DNA of 64,000 nucleotides from Lachnospiraceae bacterium (GCA_902362715.1 CABIXN010000001.1:477290-541289); one strand, 5' to 3'. Positions 17,762-27,511 are shown, counted from the first letter of the stretch. Notes: generated by a model not told the origin, from the letters alone. Made by a program: numbers and translations.

Positions 17762-18433
17762 ATGAATGAGGATAAATATTCTTTGAGTGCCAGAGTTTTT
17801 AACCAGCTTCAGGAGGATATTCTTTCCGGAAAATATAAAAAAGATGAAGAATTGAAAGAAAAGGCGCTGGGAGAAGAATACGGCGTCAGCCGGACACCGG
17901 TGAGAGAAGCTCTGCGCCAGCTGGAGCTTGAGGGACTGGTATCCATGATTCCCAACAAAGGGGCAAAGGTAGTGGGATTTACTCCCCAGGATATTTACGA
18001 TATTTATGAGATCCGCTCTATGCTGGAGGGGCTTTGCGCCAGAAGGGCAGCAAAAAATGCTGCACCTGATCTGATTGCTGAGCTTGAGGAAATTATTTAT
18101 CTGACAGATTTTCACGCAAAAAGAGGTCATGGAAAGCAGGTGTTTGAGCTGGATAACAAATTCCATGAGAAGCTGTATGAGGCCTGTGGCAGTAAAATAC
18201 TGGCAAATCTGCTGCATGATTATCATCATTATGTACAAAGTGTGCGTAAAATATCTCTGACATCTCAGGAGCGTTCTGTAAAATCTACTGCGGAGCATGG
18301 GGCCATTGTAGAAGCCATCAAAGAACATAATGAAGAAAAAGCGCAGCGCCTGGCAAATAACCACATCATGAATACAATGAAAAATATTGAGTATTACGGA
18401 TGGGAAAATATTGCAAAAACAGAAGGACAATAA
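17762..18433 (+). CDS. GntR-family regulator with FCD domain
   Basis: The N-terminal winged helix (residues 9-72: LKEKALGEEYGVSRTPVREALRQLE) is typical of GntR. The C-terminal all-helical FCD domain has the metal/ligand-type ELDNKFHEKLYEACG and a distal histidine in HGAIVEAIKEHN. It lies between Re-citrate synthase (18 bases) and isocitrate dehydrogenase (15 bases), so it very likely controls this operon in response to an organic acid such as citrate or 2-oxoglutarate. The palindromes over the operon promoter are plausible sites. An ORF covering the same bases on the other strand is only a shadow. Confidence 0.9.
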   Translation: MNEDKYSLSARVFNQLQEDILSGKYKKDEELKEKALGEEYGVSRTPVREALRQLELEGLVSMIPNKGAKVVGFTPQDIYDIYEIRSMLEGLCARRAAKNAAPDLIAELEEIIYLTDFHAKRGHGKQVFELDNKFHEKLYEACGSKILANLLHDYHHYVQSVRKISLTSQERSVKSTAEHGAIVEAIKEHNEEKAQRLANNHIMNTMKNIEYYGWENIAKTEGQ

Positions 18434-18448
18434 GGAGGATATTTTCAA

Positions 18449-19657
18449 ATGGACAAAATTAAAATGACAACACCACTGGTGGAGATGGACGGAGATGAAA
18501 TGACAAGAATTCTCTGGCAGTATATTAAAGATGAACTGTTACATCCATTTATTGATTTAAAGACAGAATATTATGACCTTGGACTGGAATGCAGAAATCA
18601 GACTGATGATCAGGTAACCTTTGATTCTGCAAATGCAACTTTAAAATACGGAGTTGCTGTAAAATGTGCTACCATTACACCAAACGCTGCACGTATGGAC
18701 GAATATGATCTGAAGGAAATGTGGAAAAGCCCAAATGGTACCATTCGTGCTATTTTAGACGGGACAGTTTTCCGTGCGCCTATTAAAGTAAAAGGGATTG
18801 AGCCCTGTGTAAAAAACTGGAAGAAACCAATTACCATTGCCCGTCACGCATATGGTGATGTGTATAAAGCTTCCGAAATGAAAATTCCGGGCGCAGGAAA
18901 AGCAGAATTGGTTTATACAGCGGAAGATGGAACTGAGACGAGAGAACTAATCCATGATTTTACTGGAGCAGGTATTATTCAGGGACAGCACAATCTCTGC
19001 AATTCCATTGAAAGCTTTGCAAGAAGCTGTTTTAATTATGCGTTAGATACAAAACAGGATCTGTGGTTTGCAACGAAAGATACCATTTCCAAAAAATACG
19101 ATCATACATTTAAAGATATTTTCCAGGAAATTTATGATAAAGAATATGATGAAAAATTCAAAGCGGCAGGTATTGAATATTTCTATACGCTGATTGATGA
19201 TGCAGTTGCCCGTGTGATGAAGTCAGAAGGCGGTTATATCTGGGCATGTAAAAACTATGACGGTGATGTTATGAGTGATATGATTTCCTCGGCATTCGGT
19301 TCTCTGGCTATGATGACTTCTGTATTAGTATCTCCATCCGGAGTTTATGAATATGAAGCTGCTCACGGAACCGTACAGCGGCATTATTATAAACACCTAA
19401 AAGGTGAAGAAACATCTACAAACTCGGTAGCAACTATTTTTGCCTGGACGGGAGCCCTTAGAAAACGAGGGGAGCTTGACAATCTTAAAGAGTTAAGCGC
19501 TTTTGCAGATAAACTAGAACAGGCCTGCATAGATACTATTGAGAGCGGCAGTATGACAAAGGATCTTGCTTTGATTACGGAAATTGAACATCCAACAGTA
19601 TTAAACAGTCTGGACTTTATAAAAGCAATCCGTACAAAATTAGAAGCATTATTATAA
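18449..19657 (+). CDS. icd: NADP-dependent isocitrate dehydrogenase
   Basis: Oxidative decarboxylation of isocitrate to 2-oxoglutarate. The sequence is of the eukaryote/Thermotoga-like subfamily (402 aa): [20 protein letters not shown] at the start, the substrate-site SPNGTIR, and [18 protein letters not shown] in the cofactor region. It follows the GntR gene with AAGGAGG. With Re-citrate synthase it forms the oxidative arm of an incomplete TCA cycle for glutamate supply. A hairpin follows the stop. Confidence 0.95.
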   Translation: MDKIKMTTPLVEMDGDEMTRILWQYIKDELLHPFIDLKTEYYDLGLECRNQTDDQVTFDSANATLKYGVAVKCATITPNAARMDEYDLKEMWKSPNGTIRAILDGTVFRAPIKVKGIEPCVKNWKKPITIARHAYGDVYKASEMKIPGAGKAELVYTAEDGTETRELIHDFTGAGIIQGQHNLCNSIESFARSCFNYALDTKQDLWFATKDTISKKYDHTFKDIFQEIYDKEYDEKFKAAGIEYFYTLIDDAVARVMKSEGGYIWACKNYDGDVMSDMISSAFGSLAMMTSVLVSPSGVYEYEAAHGTVQRHYYKHLKGEETSTNSVATIFAWTGALRKRGELDNLKELSAFADKLEQACIDTIESGSMTKDLALITEIEHPTVLNSLDFIKAIRTKLEALL

Positions 19658-19672
19658 AAATGTATAAAACAG

Positions 19673-19705
19673 GCTCTAAAGCATCTGCTTTAGAGCTTCC
19701 TGTCT
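19673..19705 (+). terminator. Hairpin terminator after icd
   Basis: GCTCTAAAGC (19673-19682) and GCTTTAGAGC (19687-19696) pair perfectly around a 4-base loop. The tail TTCCTGTCTGTC is only moderately T-rich. Confidence 0.65.
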
Positions 19706-19741
19706 GTCTGCCAGAGCACATTCTGATTTAGGGGGACAAGT

Positions 19742-21661
19742 ATGATATTATCCTGTCAAAACATTTGTAAATCTTTTGGTGTGGAAGATGTTTTGAAAAA
19801 TGTTTCATTTGGAATTGAAGAATATGGAAAGGCGGCAATCGTAGGTGTGAATGGCGCCGGAAAATCCACACTTTTAAAAATTATTATGAACGAAATGTCC
19901 GCCGACGGCGGCAGCGTAATTCTGGCAAAAGGGAAAACCATCGGTTACCTGGCTCAGCATCAGGATATTTCCGGTGACAGGACCATATATGAAGAAGTGC
20001 TGGAAGGAAAACAGTATGTAATTTCTCTGGAGGCAAAAATCAGGGAAATGGAAGAGGCCATGAATCATTTCAAGGGCCGGGAGCTGGAAGAACATATGGA
20101 AGCTTACCATAAAGTGCTTCATGAATTTGAGGCTTTGGATGGGTATGCATATCAGAGCGAAGTATCCGGAGTTTTAAAAGGTCTTGGATTTGCAGAGGAA
20201 GAATTTACAAAACATATGGATGAGCTTTCCGGAGGGCAGAAAACCCGTGTATCACTGGCAAAGCTTCTGGTAACAAAGCCTGATATCATTCTTCTGGATG
20301 AGCCTACCAATCATCTGGACATTGGGTCTATTACCTGGCTGGAATCTTTTTTGATGAACTATAAGGGCGCTGTTGTAATTGTAGCTCATGACCGGTATTT
20401 TCTGGACCGGATTGTTACAAAGGTAGTGGAAATCAGTATGCATCAGTCCATGGTTTTTCAGGGGAATTACAGTGCGTATGCACAAAAAAAGCAGCAGGTG
20501 CGGGATGCACAGCTAAAAGCATACATGAATCAGCAGCGGGAAATTAAGCATCAGGAAGAAGTGATTGCAAAACTGAAATCCTATAACCGGGAAAAATTTG
20601 TAAAACGGGCGGAAAGCAGGGAAAAACAGCTGGAAAAAATAGAAGTGCTGGAACGTCCAAAAGAGGAGCATACGGAAATGAATCTCTCTTTGACCCCTGA
20701 AATTATCAGCGGCAATGATGTGCTGACAGTTGCGGGACTGGCAAAATCCTATGACGGAGCAGAGCTGTTTTCTGATATTGATTTTGAGATCAAACGCGGG
20801 GAGCGTGTGGCGCTGATTGGACAGAACGGAACTGGAAAAACAACCATTTTAAAGATTTTGAATGGTATGGTATCTGCAGATGCCGGTGAGTTTAAACTGG
20901 GTTCTAGAGTAAAAGTTGGATATTATGATCAGGAACATCAGGTACTTCATATGGATAAAACGGTATTTTCTGAGATTTCAGATGCGTATCCCAAGCTCAC
21001 AGAGACGAGGATCCGGACCCTTTTGGCAGCTTTTTTATTTACCGGAGATGATGTTTATAAGCGGATCTTGGATTTAAGCGGTGGTGAGCGGGGGCGGGTA
21101 TCCCTGGCAAAGCTGATGCTGTCTGAAGCAAATTTTTTGATTTTAGATGAGCCTACCAACCATCTGGATATTACTTCCAAGGAAATTTTAGAATCTGCGT
21201 TAAACCAGTATGAAGGCACGGTATTGTTTGTGTCTCATGATCGTTATTTTATAAACAAAACAGCTACCCGGATTTTAAATCTTACCGGAAAAATGGTGAT
21301 TAATTATATTGGAAATTATGATTACTATCTGGAAAAGAAAGAGACGCTAGAACAGGTATATCTAAAAGAAGATACCGGCACAGCGGCAGCACAAAGCGGA
21401 GAATCCACCGGAAAAACAGACTGGAAGCAGCAAAAGGAGGAGCAGGCCCGCATAAGAAAAAGGGAAAACGAAATAAAAAAACTAGAAGAACAGATCGAAA
21501 TCCTGGAGCAGCAGATTGCTGATATAGATGAAGCATTCTGTGATCCTGCCAATGCTTCCAATTCAGCAAAGCTTGGAGAACTCCAGAAAAAGCGGGACGA
21601 ATTAGAGCTGAAACTGAATGAATGCTATGAAAACTGGGAAAGACTGTCTGAACAGGAATAA
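19742..21661 (+). CDS. ABC-F family ATPase (YdiF/Uup-like)
   Basis: A soluble protein with two ATP-binding cassettes and no membrane domain. The first has GVNGAGKST, LSGGQKTR and LLDEPTNHLD. The linker is a charged helical arm (about residues 240-310). The second cassette has GQNGTGKTT, LSGGERGR and ILDEPTNHLD. A C-terminal coiled coil (about 550-639) gives the Uup/YdiF type. ABC-F proteins act at the ribosomal E site in translation or antibiotic protection. The chromosomal setting suggests a housekeeping translation factor rather than an acquired resistance gene. Length is normal at 639 aa. Confidence 0.93.
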   Translation: MILSCQNICKSFGVEDVLKNVSFGIEEYGKAAIVGVNGAGKSTLLKIIMNEMSADGGSVILAKGKTIGYLAQHQDISGDRTIYEEVLEGKQYVISLEAKIREMEEAMNHFKGRELEEHMEAYHKVLHEFEALDGYAYQSEVSGVLKGLGFAEEEFTKHMDELSGGQKTRVSLAKLLVTKPDIILLDEPTNHLDIGSITWLESFLMNYKGAVVIVAHDRYFLDRIVTKVVEISMHQSMVFQGNYSAYAQKKQQVRDAQLKAYMNQQREIKHQEEVIAKLKSYNREKFVKRAESREKQLEKIEVLERPKEEHTEMNLSLTPEIISGNDVLTVAGLAKSYDGAELFSDIDFEIKRGERVALIGQNGTGKTTILKILNGMVSADAGEFKLGSRVKVGYYDQEHQVLHMDKTVFSEISDAYPKLTETRIRTLLAAFLFTGDDVYKRILDLSGGERGRVSLAKLMLSEANFLILDEPTNHLDITSKEILESALNQYEGTVLFVSHDRYFINKTATRILNLTGKMVINYIGNYDYYLEKKETLEQVYLKEDTGTAAAQSGESTGKTDWKQQKEEQARIRKRENEIKKLEEQIEILEQQIADIDEAFCDPANASNSAKLGELQKKRDELELKLNECYENWERLSEQE

Positions 21662-21748
21662 GCCTGTCAGTGATTTTTTGTGTGGAATTTTTCTTTCTGA
21701 TCTGTCAAAAATGGAATGAATACAGACTATTTCTGGATTGATAAAAAA

Positions 21749-21777
21749 TTGACAATAAATAAAAAACACTTTATAAT
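21749..21777 (+). promoter_or_regulatory. Consensus promoter of rex
   Basis: TTGACA (21749-21754) and TATAAT (21772-21777) with a 17-bp spacer, a perfect sigma-A promoter, about 67 bases before the chosen start. Confidence 0.85.
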
Positions 21778-21844
21778 ACAATCATCTGAAACAAGAAAAG
21801 TATAACGAGTGGGAACAGACTTTCAGATAAGGGAGGAAATAACG

Positions 21845-22480
21845 TTGCAGAAAACAATATCGCAGGCAGTGATCCGGAGAATGCCGCGCTATTACCGCTA
21901 TCTTGGTGAGTTAATTGACGCCGGTGTGGAGCGGATTTCGTCCAATGAACTCAGCAGCAGAATGAAGGTGACAGCGTCACAGATCAGACAGGATCTGAAC
22001 AATTTTGGAGGATTCGGACAGCAGGGATATGGATATAACGTAAAATATCTGTACGAAGAAATTGGAAAAATTCTGGGACTTGACTGTCAGCATAATATTA
22101 TTGTAGTAGGCGCAGGAAATCTTGGGCAGGCTCTTGCTAACTATGTGAAATTTGAGAAACGGGGATTTGTGATCACCGGTTTATTTGATATCAATCCGGC
22201 GCTGGCGGGTTTATCCGTTCGGGGGATTGAAATACATATGATGGATGAGCTAGAGGAGTTTGTTAAAAACCACAGAGTAGACATTGCGGCTCTTACAATG
22301 CCTAAAGAAAAGGCGGAAGCCTGTGCAGACCGTCTTGTGGAACTTGGGATTTCGGCAATCTGGAACTTTGCCCATCTGGACCTGGAGCTTCCGGAGGATG
22401 TGGTTGTAGAAAATGTTCATCTTTCTGACAGCTTGATGCAGCTGTCCTACAATATTGTCAGCAGACGGAACAGAGTATAA
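21845..22480 (+). CDS. rex: Redox-sensing transcriptional repressor Rex
   Basis: Rex reads the NADH/NAD+ ratio and represses fermentation genes. The N-terminal winged helix (SQAVIRRMPRYYRYLGEL; SSRMKVTASQIRQDLNNFG) and the Rossmann domain (VVGAGNLGQALANY, near residue 84) are intact, as are the final helix and swap residues. A GTG 12 codons upstream (21809) extends the frame, but GGGAGG at 21831-21835 positions the TTG at 21845. The resulting MQKTISQAVIRRMP start matches the family length (211 aa). A perfect sigma-A promoter precedes it and a terminator follows. I did not see a clear Rex operator near this gene. Confidence 0.95.
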   Translation: MQKTISQAVIRRMPRYYRYLGELIDAGVERISSNELSSRMKVTASQIRQDLNNFGGFGQQGYGYNVKYLYEEIGKILGLDCQHNIIVVGAGNLGQALANYVKFEKRGFVITGLFDINPALAGLSVRGIEIHMMDELEEFVKNHRVDIAALTMPKEKAEACADRLVELGISAIWNFAHLDLELPEDVVVENVHLSDSLMQLSYNIVSRRNRV

Positions 22481-22521
22481 AAATATTTGTTTCTATTTTC
22501 ATAAACAACAACGAAGCACAA

Positions 22522-22560
22522 AAACGCTTTGCCTTTTTCTGGCAGAGCGTTTATTGTATA
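22522..22560 (+). terminator. Rho-independent terminator after rex
   Basis: AAACGCTTTGCC (22522-22533) pairs with GGCAGAGCGTTT (22541-22552) with one mismatch, followed by ATTGTATAG. Confidence 0.65.
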
Positions 22561-22598
22561 GATAAGAATTTTTCGAAAATCGTCTGAGAGGGAATGGT

Positions 22599-24110
22599 AT
22601 GAAATATTTATTAAACAGCAGGGAAATGAAGGCCTGCGATACAGGGACTATTGAGTATTTCGGCGTTTTGTCAGCTGTGTTAATGGAGCGTGCGGCGTTA
22701 AGTGTTATAGAGGAACTTGAGAACATCAAACTGGAATTTCAAACATGCCTGGTTGTCTGCGGAAGCGGAAACAATGGAGGAGATGGATTTGCCATTGCAA
22801 GATTATTGTATTTAAAAGGATATGATGTCTGTATTTTGTTTTATGGTTCGGAGGAGAAAGCCACGGAGGAGACCAGGCGGCAGATTGGCATTGTAAAAAA
22901 GTATAAGATACCGATTGTTTCTGAACTGCCCAAAGAATCTTACGATCTTGTAATTGACAGTCTCTTTGGTATTGGTCTTGCACGCAATCTGGAAGGACGT
23001 TATTATGAGCTGATTTTGCAGTTAAACCAGATGACGGGGGTTAAAATGGCGGTGGATATCCCTTCCGGTATCAATGCTGATAATGGGCAGATCATGGGGA
23101 CTGCTTTCCGGGCAGATGTTACGGTTACCTTTGGATTTGCAAAAATCGGTCAGATTCTCTATCCGGGGGCACAGTATACAGGACGGCTGGCTGTGAAAGA
23201 TATTGGAATTGACACTTATGGTTTTTTGGGAAGTTTTCCCAAAGTCAAAACATTAGGGCAGGAAGATTTAAGGATGGTGCCAAGGCGCCCGAAGGATGGA
23301 AATAAAGGAACCTTTGGTAAAATACTTATTATGGCAGGAAGCATTGATATGGCAGGAGCCGGCGTGCTGTCTGCCAGAGCCGCATATGCCGCCGGCGGAG
23401 GACTTGTGCGGATTTTTACTCCCAAGGAAAACCGGACAATTATGCAGACATTGGTTCCGGAGGCGGTTCTTACAACCTATGATACAAGAGCTGATGAAAC
23501 AGAAAAAATAATAAGCTGTCTTGACTGGGCGGATGTAATTGTACTGGGACCAGGAATTGGAACCGGAGTGTTTTCAAAAAAAATGACGGAAACAGTGTTG
23601 AAGTACACAGAAAAAACGTGTATCGTGGATGCGGATGCTTTGAATCTAATGGCAGAAAATAAAGATATATTGAATACAACCGGGGCAGACCTGATTATAA
23701 CGCCTCATCTGGGGGAAATGTCCCGTCTTGCAGGAATGACTGTGGCAGAAATCAAAGAAGATCTTTTGGGTACAGCCAGAAAATTTTCGGAGACATATCA
23801 TATCATCACTGTTATAAAGGATGTCAGAACGATTACGGTTTTAAAGGATGGTACGGCCTATTTGAATCAGAGCGGGAACTCCGGTATGGCTGTGGCAGGA
23901 TCCGGTGACGTACTTACAGGAGTGATAGCCGCGCTGGCAGCTCAGGGCTGTCCGCCGCGGATTGCTGCCCCTCTGGGGGTTTATATTCATGGACTGTCCG
24001 GGGATTTGAAAAAATCGGAGAAAGGGGAATATGGACTGCTTGCTTCGGATTTAACTGAAGGGGTCAGTCTGGTGTTGAAAGAAGGAATCAAAGAAAATGA
24101 AACATTATAA
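22599..24110 (+). CDS. nnr: Bifunctional NAD(P)HX epimerase/dehydratase
   Basis: Repairs hydrated NADH and NADPH. The N-terminal half (residues 1-210) is the YjeF-N epimerase (VCGSGNNGGDGFAIARLL; DSLFGIGL). The C-terminal half is the ADP/ATP-dependent dehydratase, a ribokinase-like fold with GTFGKILIMAGS, LGPGIGTG and the catalytic SGNSGMAVAGSGDVLTG. At 503 aa it has normal length. It overlaps alr by 14 bases, a common Firmicute arrangement (nnr-alr). Confidence 0.95.
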   Translation: MKYLLNSREMKACDTGTIEYFGVLSAVLMERAALSVIEELENIKLEFQTCLVVCGSGNNGGDGFAIARLLYLKGYDVCILFYGSEEKATEETRRQIGIVKKYKIPIVSELPKESYDLVIDSLFGIGLARNLEGRYYELILQLNQMTGVKMAVDIPSGINADNGQIMGTAFRADVTVTFGFAKIGQILYPGAQYTGRLAVKDIGIDTYGFLGSFPKVKTLGQEDLRMVPRRPKDGNKGTFGKILIMAGSIDMAGAGVLSARAAYAAGGGLVRIFTPKENRTIMQTLVPEAVLTTYDTRADETEKIISCLDWADVIVLGPGIGTGVFSKKMTETVLKYTEKTCIVDADALNLMAENKDILNTTGADLIITPHLGEMSRLAGMTVAEIKEDLLGTARKFSETYHIITVIKDVRTITVLKDGTAYLNQSGNSGMAVAGSGDVLTGVIAALAAQGCPPRIAAPLGVYIHGLSGDLKKSEKGEYGLLASDLTEGVSLVLKEGIKENETL

Positions 24111-25266
24111 ACGTGTATATGCCAGAATTGATCTGGATATGTTTGAACATAATTTGAGGGAAATTAAAAAAAATTTAAAGCCCGGTACAAAAATTACTGC
24201 TGTTATAAAGATGGATGCCTATGGACATGGGGCGGTTCCTCTGGCACAGCTGATGGAGCACATGGATGAGATCTGGGGGTATGCAGTTGCAACTGTTGAT
24301 GAAGCGCAGATTCTAAGAAACCACCAGTTAAAAAAGCCTGTTCTTGTACTTGGCTATACTTTCCCGGAGCAGTATCCGCTGATGATAGAGCACGATATAC
24401 GTCCCACGGTATTTTCTATGGAGATGGCACAGGAGCTTTCAAAAGCTGCGTCTTTTGCGGGCCGGGATGTGCGGGTTCATATAAAACTGGATACCGGTAT
24501 GAGCAGAATCGGATATCAGATTACAAAAGAAGCAGCAGATGAGATTGCACAGATTGGGAAGCTTCCGCATATACTACTTGAGGGTATGTTTACGCATTTT
24601 TCCAAGGCCGATGAAAAAGATAAATCTTTTACCAGATTTCAATTCTCAGAATATAAAAAAATGGATGCCATGTTAAAAGAAAGAAACGTTATCATACCGG
24701 TTCTTCATGCATCTAACAGCGCCGGAATTATTGATTTCCCTGAGGCAAATCTGGATTTTGTCCGGGCCGGAATTATTCTTTACGGCTTATGGCCTTCTGA
24801 TGAAGTGCAGAAAGAAAAAATTGATTTAAAACCGGTTCTTGCATTAAAGAGCCATGTGATTCATATAAAAGAACTGGAGCCTGGAAGAATTATCAGTTAT
24901 GGTGGAACTTATGAGGTGAAACATAAGTCTGTAATTGCAACCATTCCAGTAGGATATGGAGATGGGTATGCAAGAAGCCTGTCGAATATAGGAAGCGTTC
25001 TGATTCACGGGCAGAGAGCGCCAATCTGCGGAAGAATCTGTATGGATCAGTTTATGGTGGATATTACGAACATTTCGGATGTTAAAATCGGCGATCAGGT
25101 AACGCTGATCGGAAAAGACGGAGAAGAAGAAATTACCATGGAGGAGCTTGGGAAGCTTTCCGGCAGATTTAACTATGAGTTTGCCTGTGATCTGGGAAAA
25201 AGGATTCCAAGAGTTTATCAGTATCAGGGAAAAACAGTTGGAAGCAAAGATTATTTTGAGGATTAG
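24097..25266 (+). CDS. alr: Alanine racemase
   Basis: PLP-dependent interconversion of L- and D-alanine for peptidoglycan. The catalytic lysine lies in TAVIKMDAYGHG near residue 38. The second-half catalytic tyrosine region and ICGRICMDQFMVDIT are present. Length 389 aa, normal. The start overlaps nnr, and mazF lies 98 bases downstream, as in the alr-ndoA region of Bacillus but without the antitoxin gene. Confidence 0.96.
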   Translation: MKHYKRVYARIDLDMFEHNLREIKKNLKPGTKITAVIKMDAYGHGAVPLAQLMEHMDEIWGYAVATVDEAQILRNHQLKKPVLVLGYTFPEQYPLMIEHDIRPTVFSMEMAQELSKAASFAGRDVRVHIKLDTGMSRIGYQITKEAADEIAQIGKLPHILLEGMFTHFSKADEKDKSFTRFQFSEYKKMDAMLKERNVIIPVLHASNSAGIIDFPEANLDFVRAGIILYGLWPSDEVQKEKIDLKPVLALKSHVIHIKELEPGRIISYGGTYEVKHKSVIATIPVGYGDGYARSLSNIGSVLIHGQRAPICGRICMDQFMVDITNISDVKIGDQVTLIGKDGEEEITMEELGKLSGRFNYEFACDLGKRIPRVYQYQGKTVGSKDYFED

Positions 25267-25364
25267 CTGTTTTTCACACAAAAACAAAATATGCTGCAAT
25301 TGCCGGTATACACTCAGAAAAAGTGGGGATAATGGAAACAAACCTAGAAAATGGAGTGTGAACA

Positions 25365-25712
25365 ATGATAATTCGCAGAGGAGATATTTACTATGCAGAT
25401 TTACGCCCGGTGATTGGTTCCGAACAGGGAGGAGTCCGGCCGGTATTGATTATACAGAATGATGTGGGAAACCGGCACAGTCCAACGGTGATATGCGCGG
25501 CAATTACATCAAGGATGAACAAAGCAAAACTTCCAACACATATAGAGCTGAGTGCAGAAAAATACCATATGGTGAAGGATTCCGTAATTCTTCTGGAACA
25601 GGTAAGAACAATAGATAAATCAAGACTGAAAGATAAGATCTGCCATCTGGATGCCCAGATTTTAAAAAAGGTGAATAAAGCCCTTTGTATCAGCTTAGAT
25701 CTTGATACATAA
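25365..25712 (+). CDS. MazF/NdoA-type mRNA interferase, no antitoxin gene
   Basis: Sequence-specific endoribonuclease fold (CcdB/MazF, 115 aa). The pattern [32 protein letters not shown] and [11 protein letters not shown] is nearly that of Bacillus NdoA. The usual antitoxin gene (ndoAI) is absent: the 98 bases after alr hold no ORF, and no small gene follows. Orphan NdoA-like genes after alr occur in Clostridia, so regulation must come from elsewhere or the toxin is weak. GGAGTGTGAACA precedes the ATG. Confidence 0.93.
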   Translation: MIIRRGDIYYADLRPVIGSEQGGVRPVLIIQNDVGNRHSPTVICAAITSRMNKAKLPTHIELSAEKYHMVKDSVILLEQVRTIDKSRLKDKICHLDAQILKKVNKALCISLDLDT

Positions 25713-25713
25713 C

Positions 25714-25742
25714 TTGACTAATTTGAGACCCGGTGGTAAGAT
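25714..25742 (+). promoter_or_regulatory. Candidate promoter before the CorC-like gene
   Basis: TTGACT (25714-25719) and TAAGAT (25737-25742) with 17-bp spacing, beginning just after the mazF stop and 38 bases before the next ATG. Confidence 0.55.
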
Positions 25743-25779
25743 TTTTTTATTATATTGATAATTAAGGAGCAGAATAAAA

Positions 25780-26685
25780 ATGGATGATGGCGGGAATCCG
25801 CTTAAGCAGATAAAAAAAGGCTGGAGATTTTTGTTCAGGAAAGGACAGATGGAAAACCCTGACGATGTCACCGAAGAAGGAATTATTTCTATGGTAAAAG
25901 AGGGACATGAGCAGGGTGTAATTCTTGCCAGTGAGGCGGAGATGATTCATAATATTTTTGAGTTTGATGACAAAGATGCCAAAGATATTATGACACACAG
26001 AAAGCATATTGCGGCATTGGACGGGGCCAGTACATTTAGAGAGATGCTGGCTTTCATTGAAGATCAGAATTATTCCAGATATCCGGTATACCAGGAAGAT
26101 ATTGATAATATTATCGGTGTCATACATATCAAGGATATTCTAAACTTTATTCTCCGGAAGGATGTGATGGATCAGCCGGTAAACCAGATTGAGGGACTGA
26201 TTCATGAACTTCCATTTATTCCGGAAACAAGAAGCATTAATGATCTTTTGAAGAGAATGCAGACCAACAAGGTGCACATGGCAGTTGTGGTGGATGAGTA
26301 TGGTCAGACCTCAGGTCTTGTAACTTTAGAAGATATTATAGAAGAAATTATGGGAAATATTCAGGATGAACACGATGAGGAGGAGTTAAGCATTGTGCGT
26401 CAGAACGATGAAAGTTATCTGATGGACGGCATGGCGCCTCTTCATGAAGTATGCGAAATGCTGGATATTAGTCATGAAGAATTAAAAGAATATGATACCT
26501 TAAATGGTTTTCTTGTTTCATTAATAGATAAAATTCCATCAGACGGTGAACAGTTTCATCTGGAAGCCTTTGGATACCGGTTTGATGTGCTTCTTGTGGA
26601 GAATAAGCTGATAAAAAGAGTAAAGGTTACAAAACAGGAAGCTGAATCGGAGTCCCCTGGGAAGAAACCGGCAGAAAATAACTAA
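25780..26685 (+). CDS. CBS-domain protein of the CorC/HlyC type
   Basis: A soluble protein made of two CBS repeats (about residues 65-190: VKDIMTHRK-like DAKDIMTHRKHIAAL and VHMAVVVDEYGQTSGLVTLEDIIEEIMG) and a C-terminal CorC/HlyC transporter-associated domain (about 205-285). It lacks the CNNM membrane domain of full CorB-like transporters, as bacterial CorC does. CorC acts with a magnesium/cobalt transporter; the partner is not in the window. Old annotations call this hemolysin, which is misleading. Length 301 aa. Confidence 0.88.
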   Translation: MDDGGNPLKQIKKGWRFLFRKGQMENPDDVTEEGIISMVKEGHEQGVILASEAEMIHNIFEFDDKDAKDIMTHRKHIAALDGASTFREMLAFIEDQNYSRYPVYQEDIDNIIGVIHIKDILNFILRKDVMDQPVNQIEGLIHELPFIPETRSINDLLKRMQTNKVHMAVVVDEYGQTSGLVTLEDIIEEIMGNIQDEHDEEELSIVRQNDESYLMDGMAPLHEVCEMLDISHEELKEYDTLNGFLVSLIDKIPSDGEQFHLEAFGYRFDVLLVENKLIKRVKVTKQEAESESPGKKPAENN

Positions 26686-26734
26686 GATAGATTCTGATGA
26701 TAGAAAGATATACAGAAGTGAGGAGAGATAAGTT

Positions 26735-27463
26735 ATGTCAGGACATTCAAAATTTGCAAATATTAAGCATAAAAAGGAAAAAAATGACGCCGCAAAAGGA
26801 AAGATTTTTACAATTATCGGCCGTGAAATTGCAGTGGCCGTAAAAGAAGGCGGACCGGACCCTGCAAATAACAGCAAGCTTCGGGATGTTATTGCAAAAG
26901 CCAAATCTAACAATATGCCAAATGATACTATTGACCGCGGTATTAAAAAGGCTGCAGGAGATGCAGGTTCGGTAAATTACGAATATGTTTCTTATGAAGG
27001 CTATGGCCCCAGCGGTACAGCCATTATTGTAGATGCGCTGACAGATAATAAAAACCGTACGGCGGCAAATGTCCGGAATGCTTTTACAAAAGGAAAAGGA
27101 AATGTGGGAACTCCGGGATGTGTCTCTTACATGTTTGACAAAAAAGGCCAGATTATCATTGACCGGGAAGAATGTGAGATGGAGGCTGATGATCTGATGA
27201 TGACAGCGCTGGATGCAGGCGCGGAAGATTTTTCAGAAGAAGAGGACAGCTTTGAAATTATTACGGATCCGGACAGCTTCAGCGATGTGAGGCTGGCTCT
27301 TGAAAATGCGGGGCTGGCAATGGCCAGTGCGGAAGTTACTATGATTCCTCAGACCTATGTTGAACTGACAGATGAGCAGGATCTGACAAACATTAACAAA
27401 ATTTTGGATTTATTAGATGCTGATGATGATGTTCAGCAGGTTTATCATAACTGGGAAGAGTAA
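26735..27463 (+). CDS. yebC: YebC/PmpR-family protein
   Basis: A three-domain protein beginning MSGHSKFANIKHKKEKNDAAKG, the YebC signature, with the strongly acidic C-terminal half of the family (242 aa). Historically called a transcription regulator; recent work on YebC-family proteins supports a role in translating proline-rich stretches. GAGGAGA precedes the ATG, and a terminator follows. Confidence 0.95.
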   Translation: MSGHSKFANIKHKKEKNDAAKGKIFTIIGREIAVAVKEGGPDPANNSKLRDVIAKAKSNNMPNDTIDRGIKKAAGDAGSVNYEYVSYEGYGPSGTAIIVDALTDNKNRTAANVRNAFTKGKGNVGTPGCVSYMFDKKGQIIIDREECEMEADDLMMTALDAGAEDFSEEEDSFEIITDPDSFSDVRLALENAGLAMASAEVTMIPQTYVELTDEQDLTNINKILDLLDADDDVQQVYHNWEE

Positions 27464-27469
27464 AGGTTT

Positions 27470-27511
27470 GACCTGCAGACGGCAGTTGATGCTATCTGCA
27501 GGTCATTTGTC
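27470..27511 (+). terminator. Rho-independent terminator after yebC
   Basis: GACCTGCAGA (27470-27479) and TCTGCAGGTC (27495-27504) pair perfectly and are followed by ATTTGTCTT. Confidence 0.75.

Noticed and set aside
17738..18448. 236-codon minus-strand ORF covering the GntR gene
   Set aside because: The composition is that of an antisense shadow (Phe, Cys and Ile rich), and the plus strand codes a clear GntR-FCD protein.
25267..25364. Antitoxin gene between alr and mazF
   Set aside because: 98 bases with no suitable start and frame; a longer plus-strand frame there is an out-of-frame shadow of alr and mazF.
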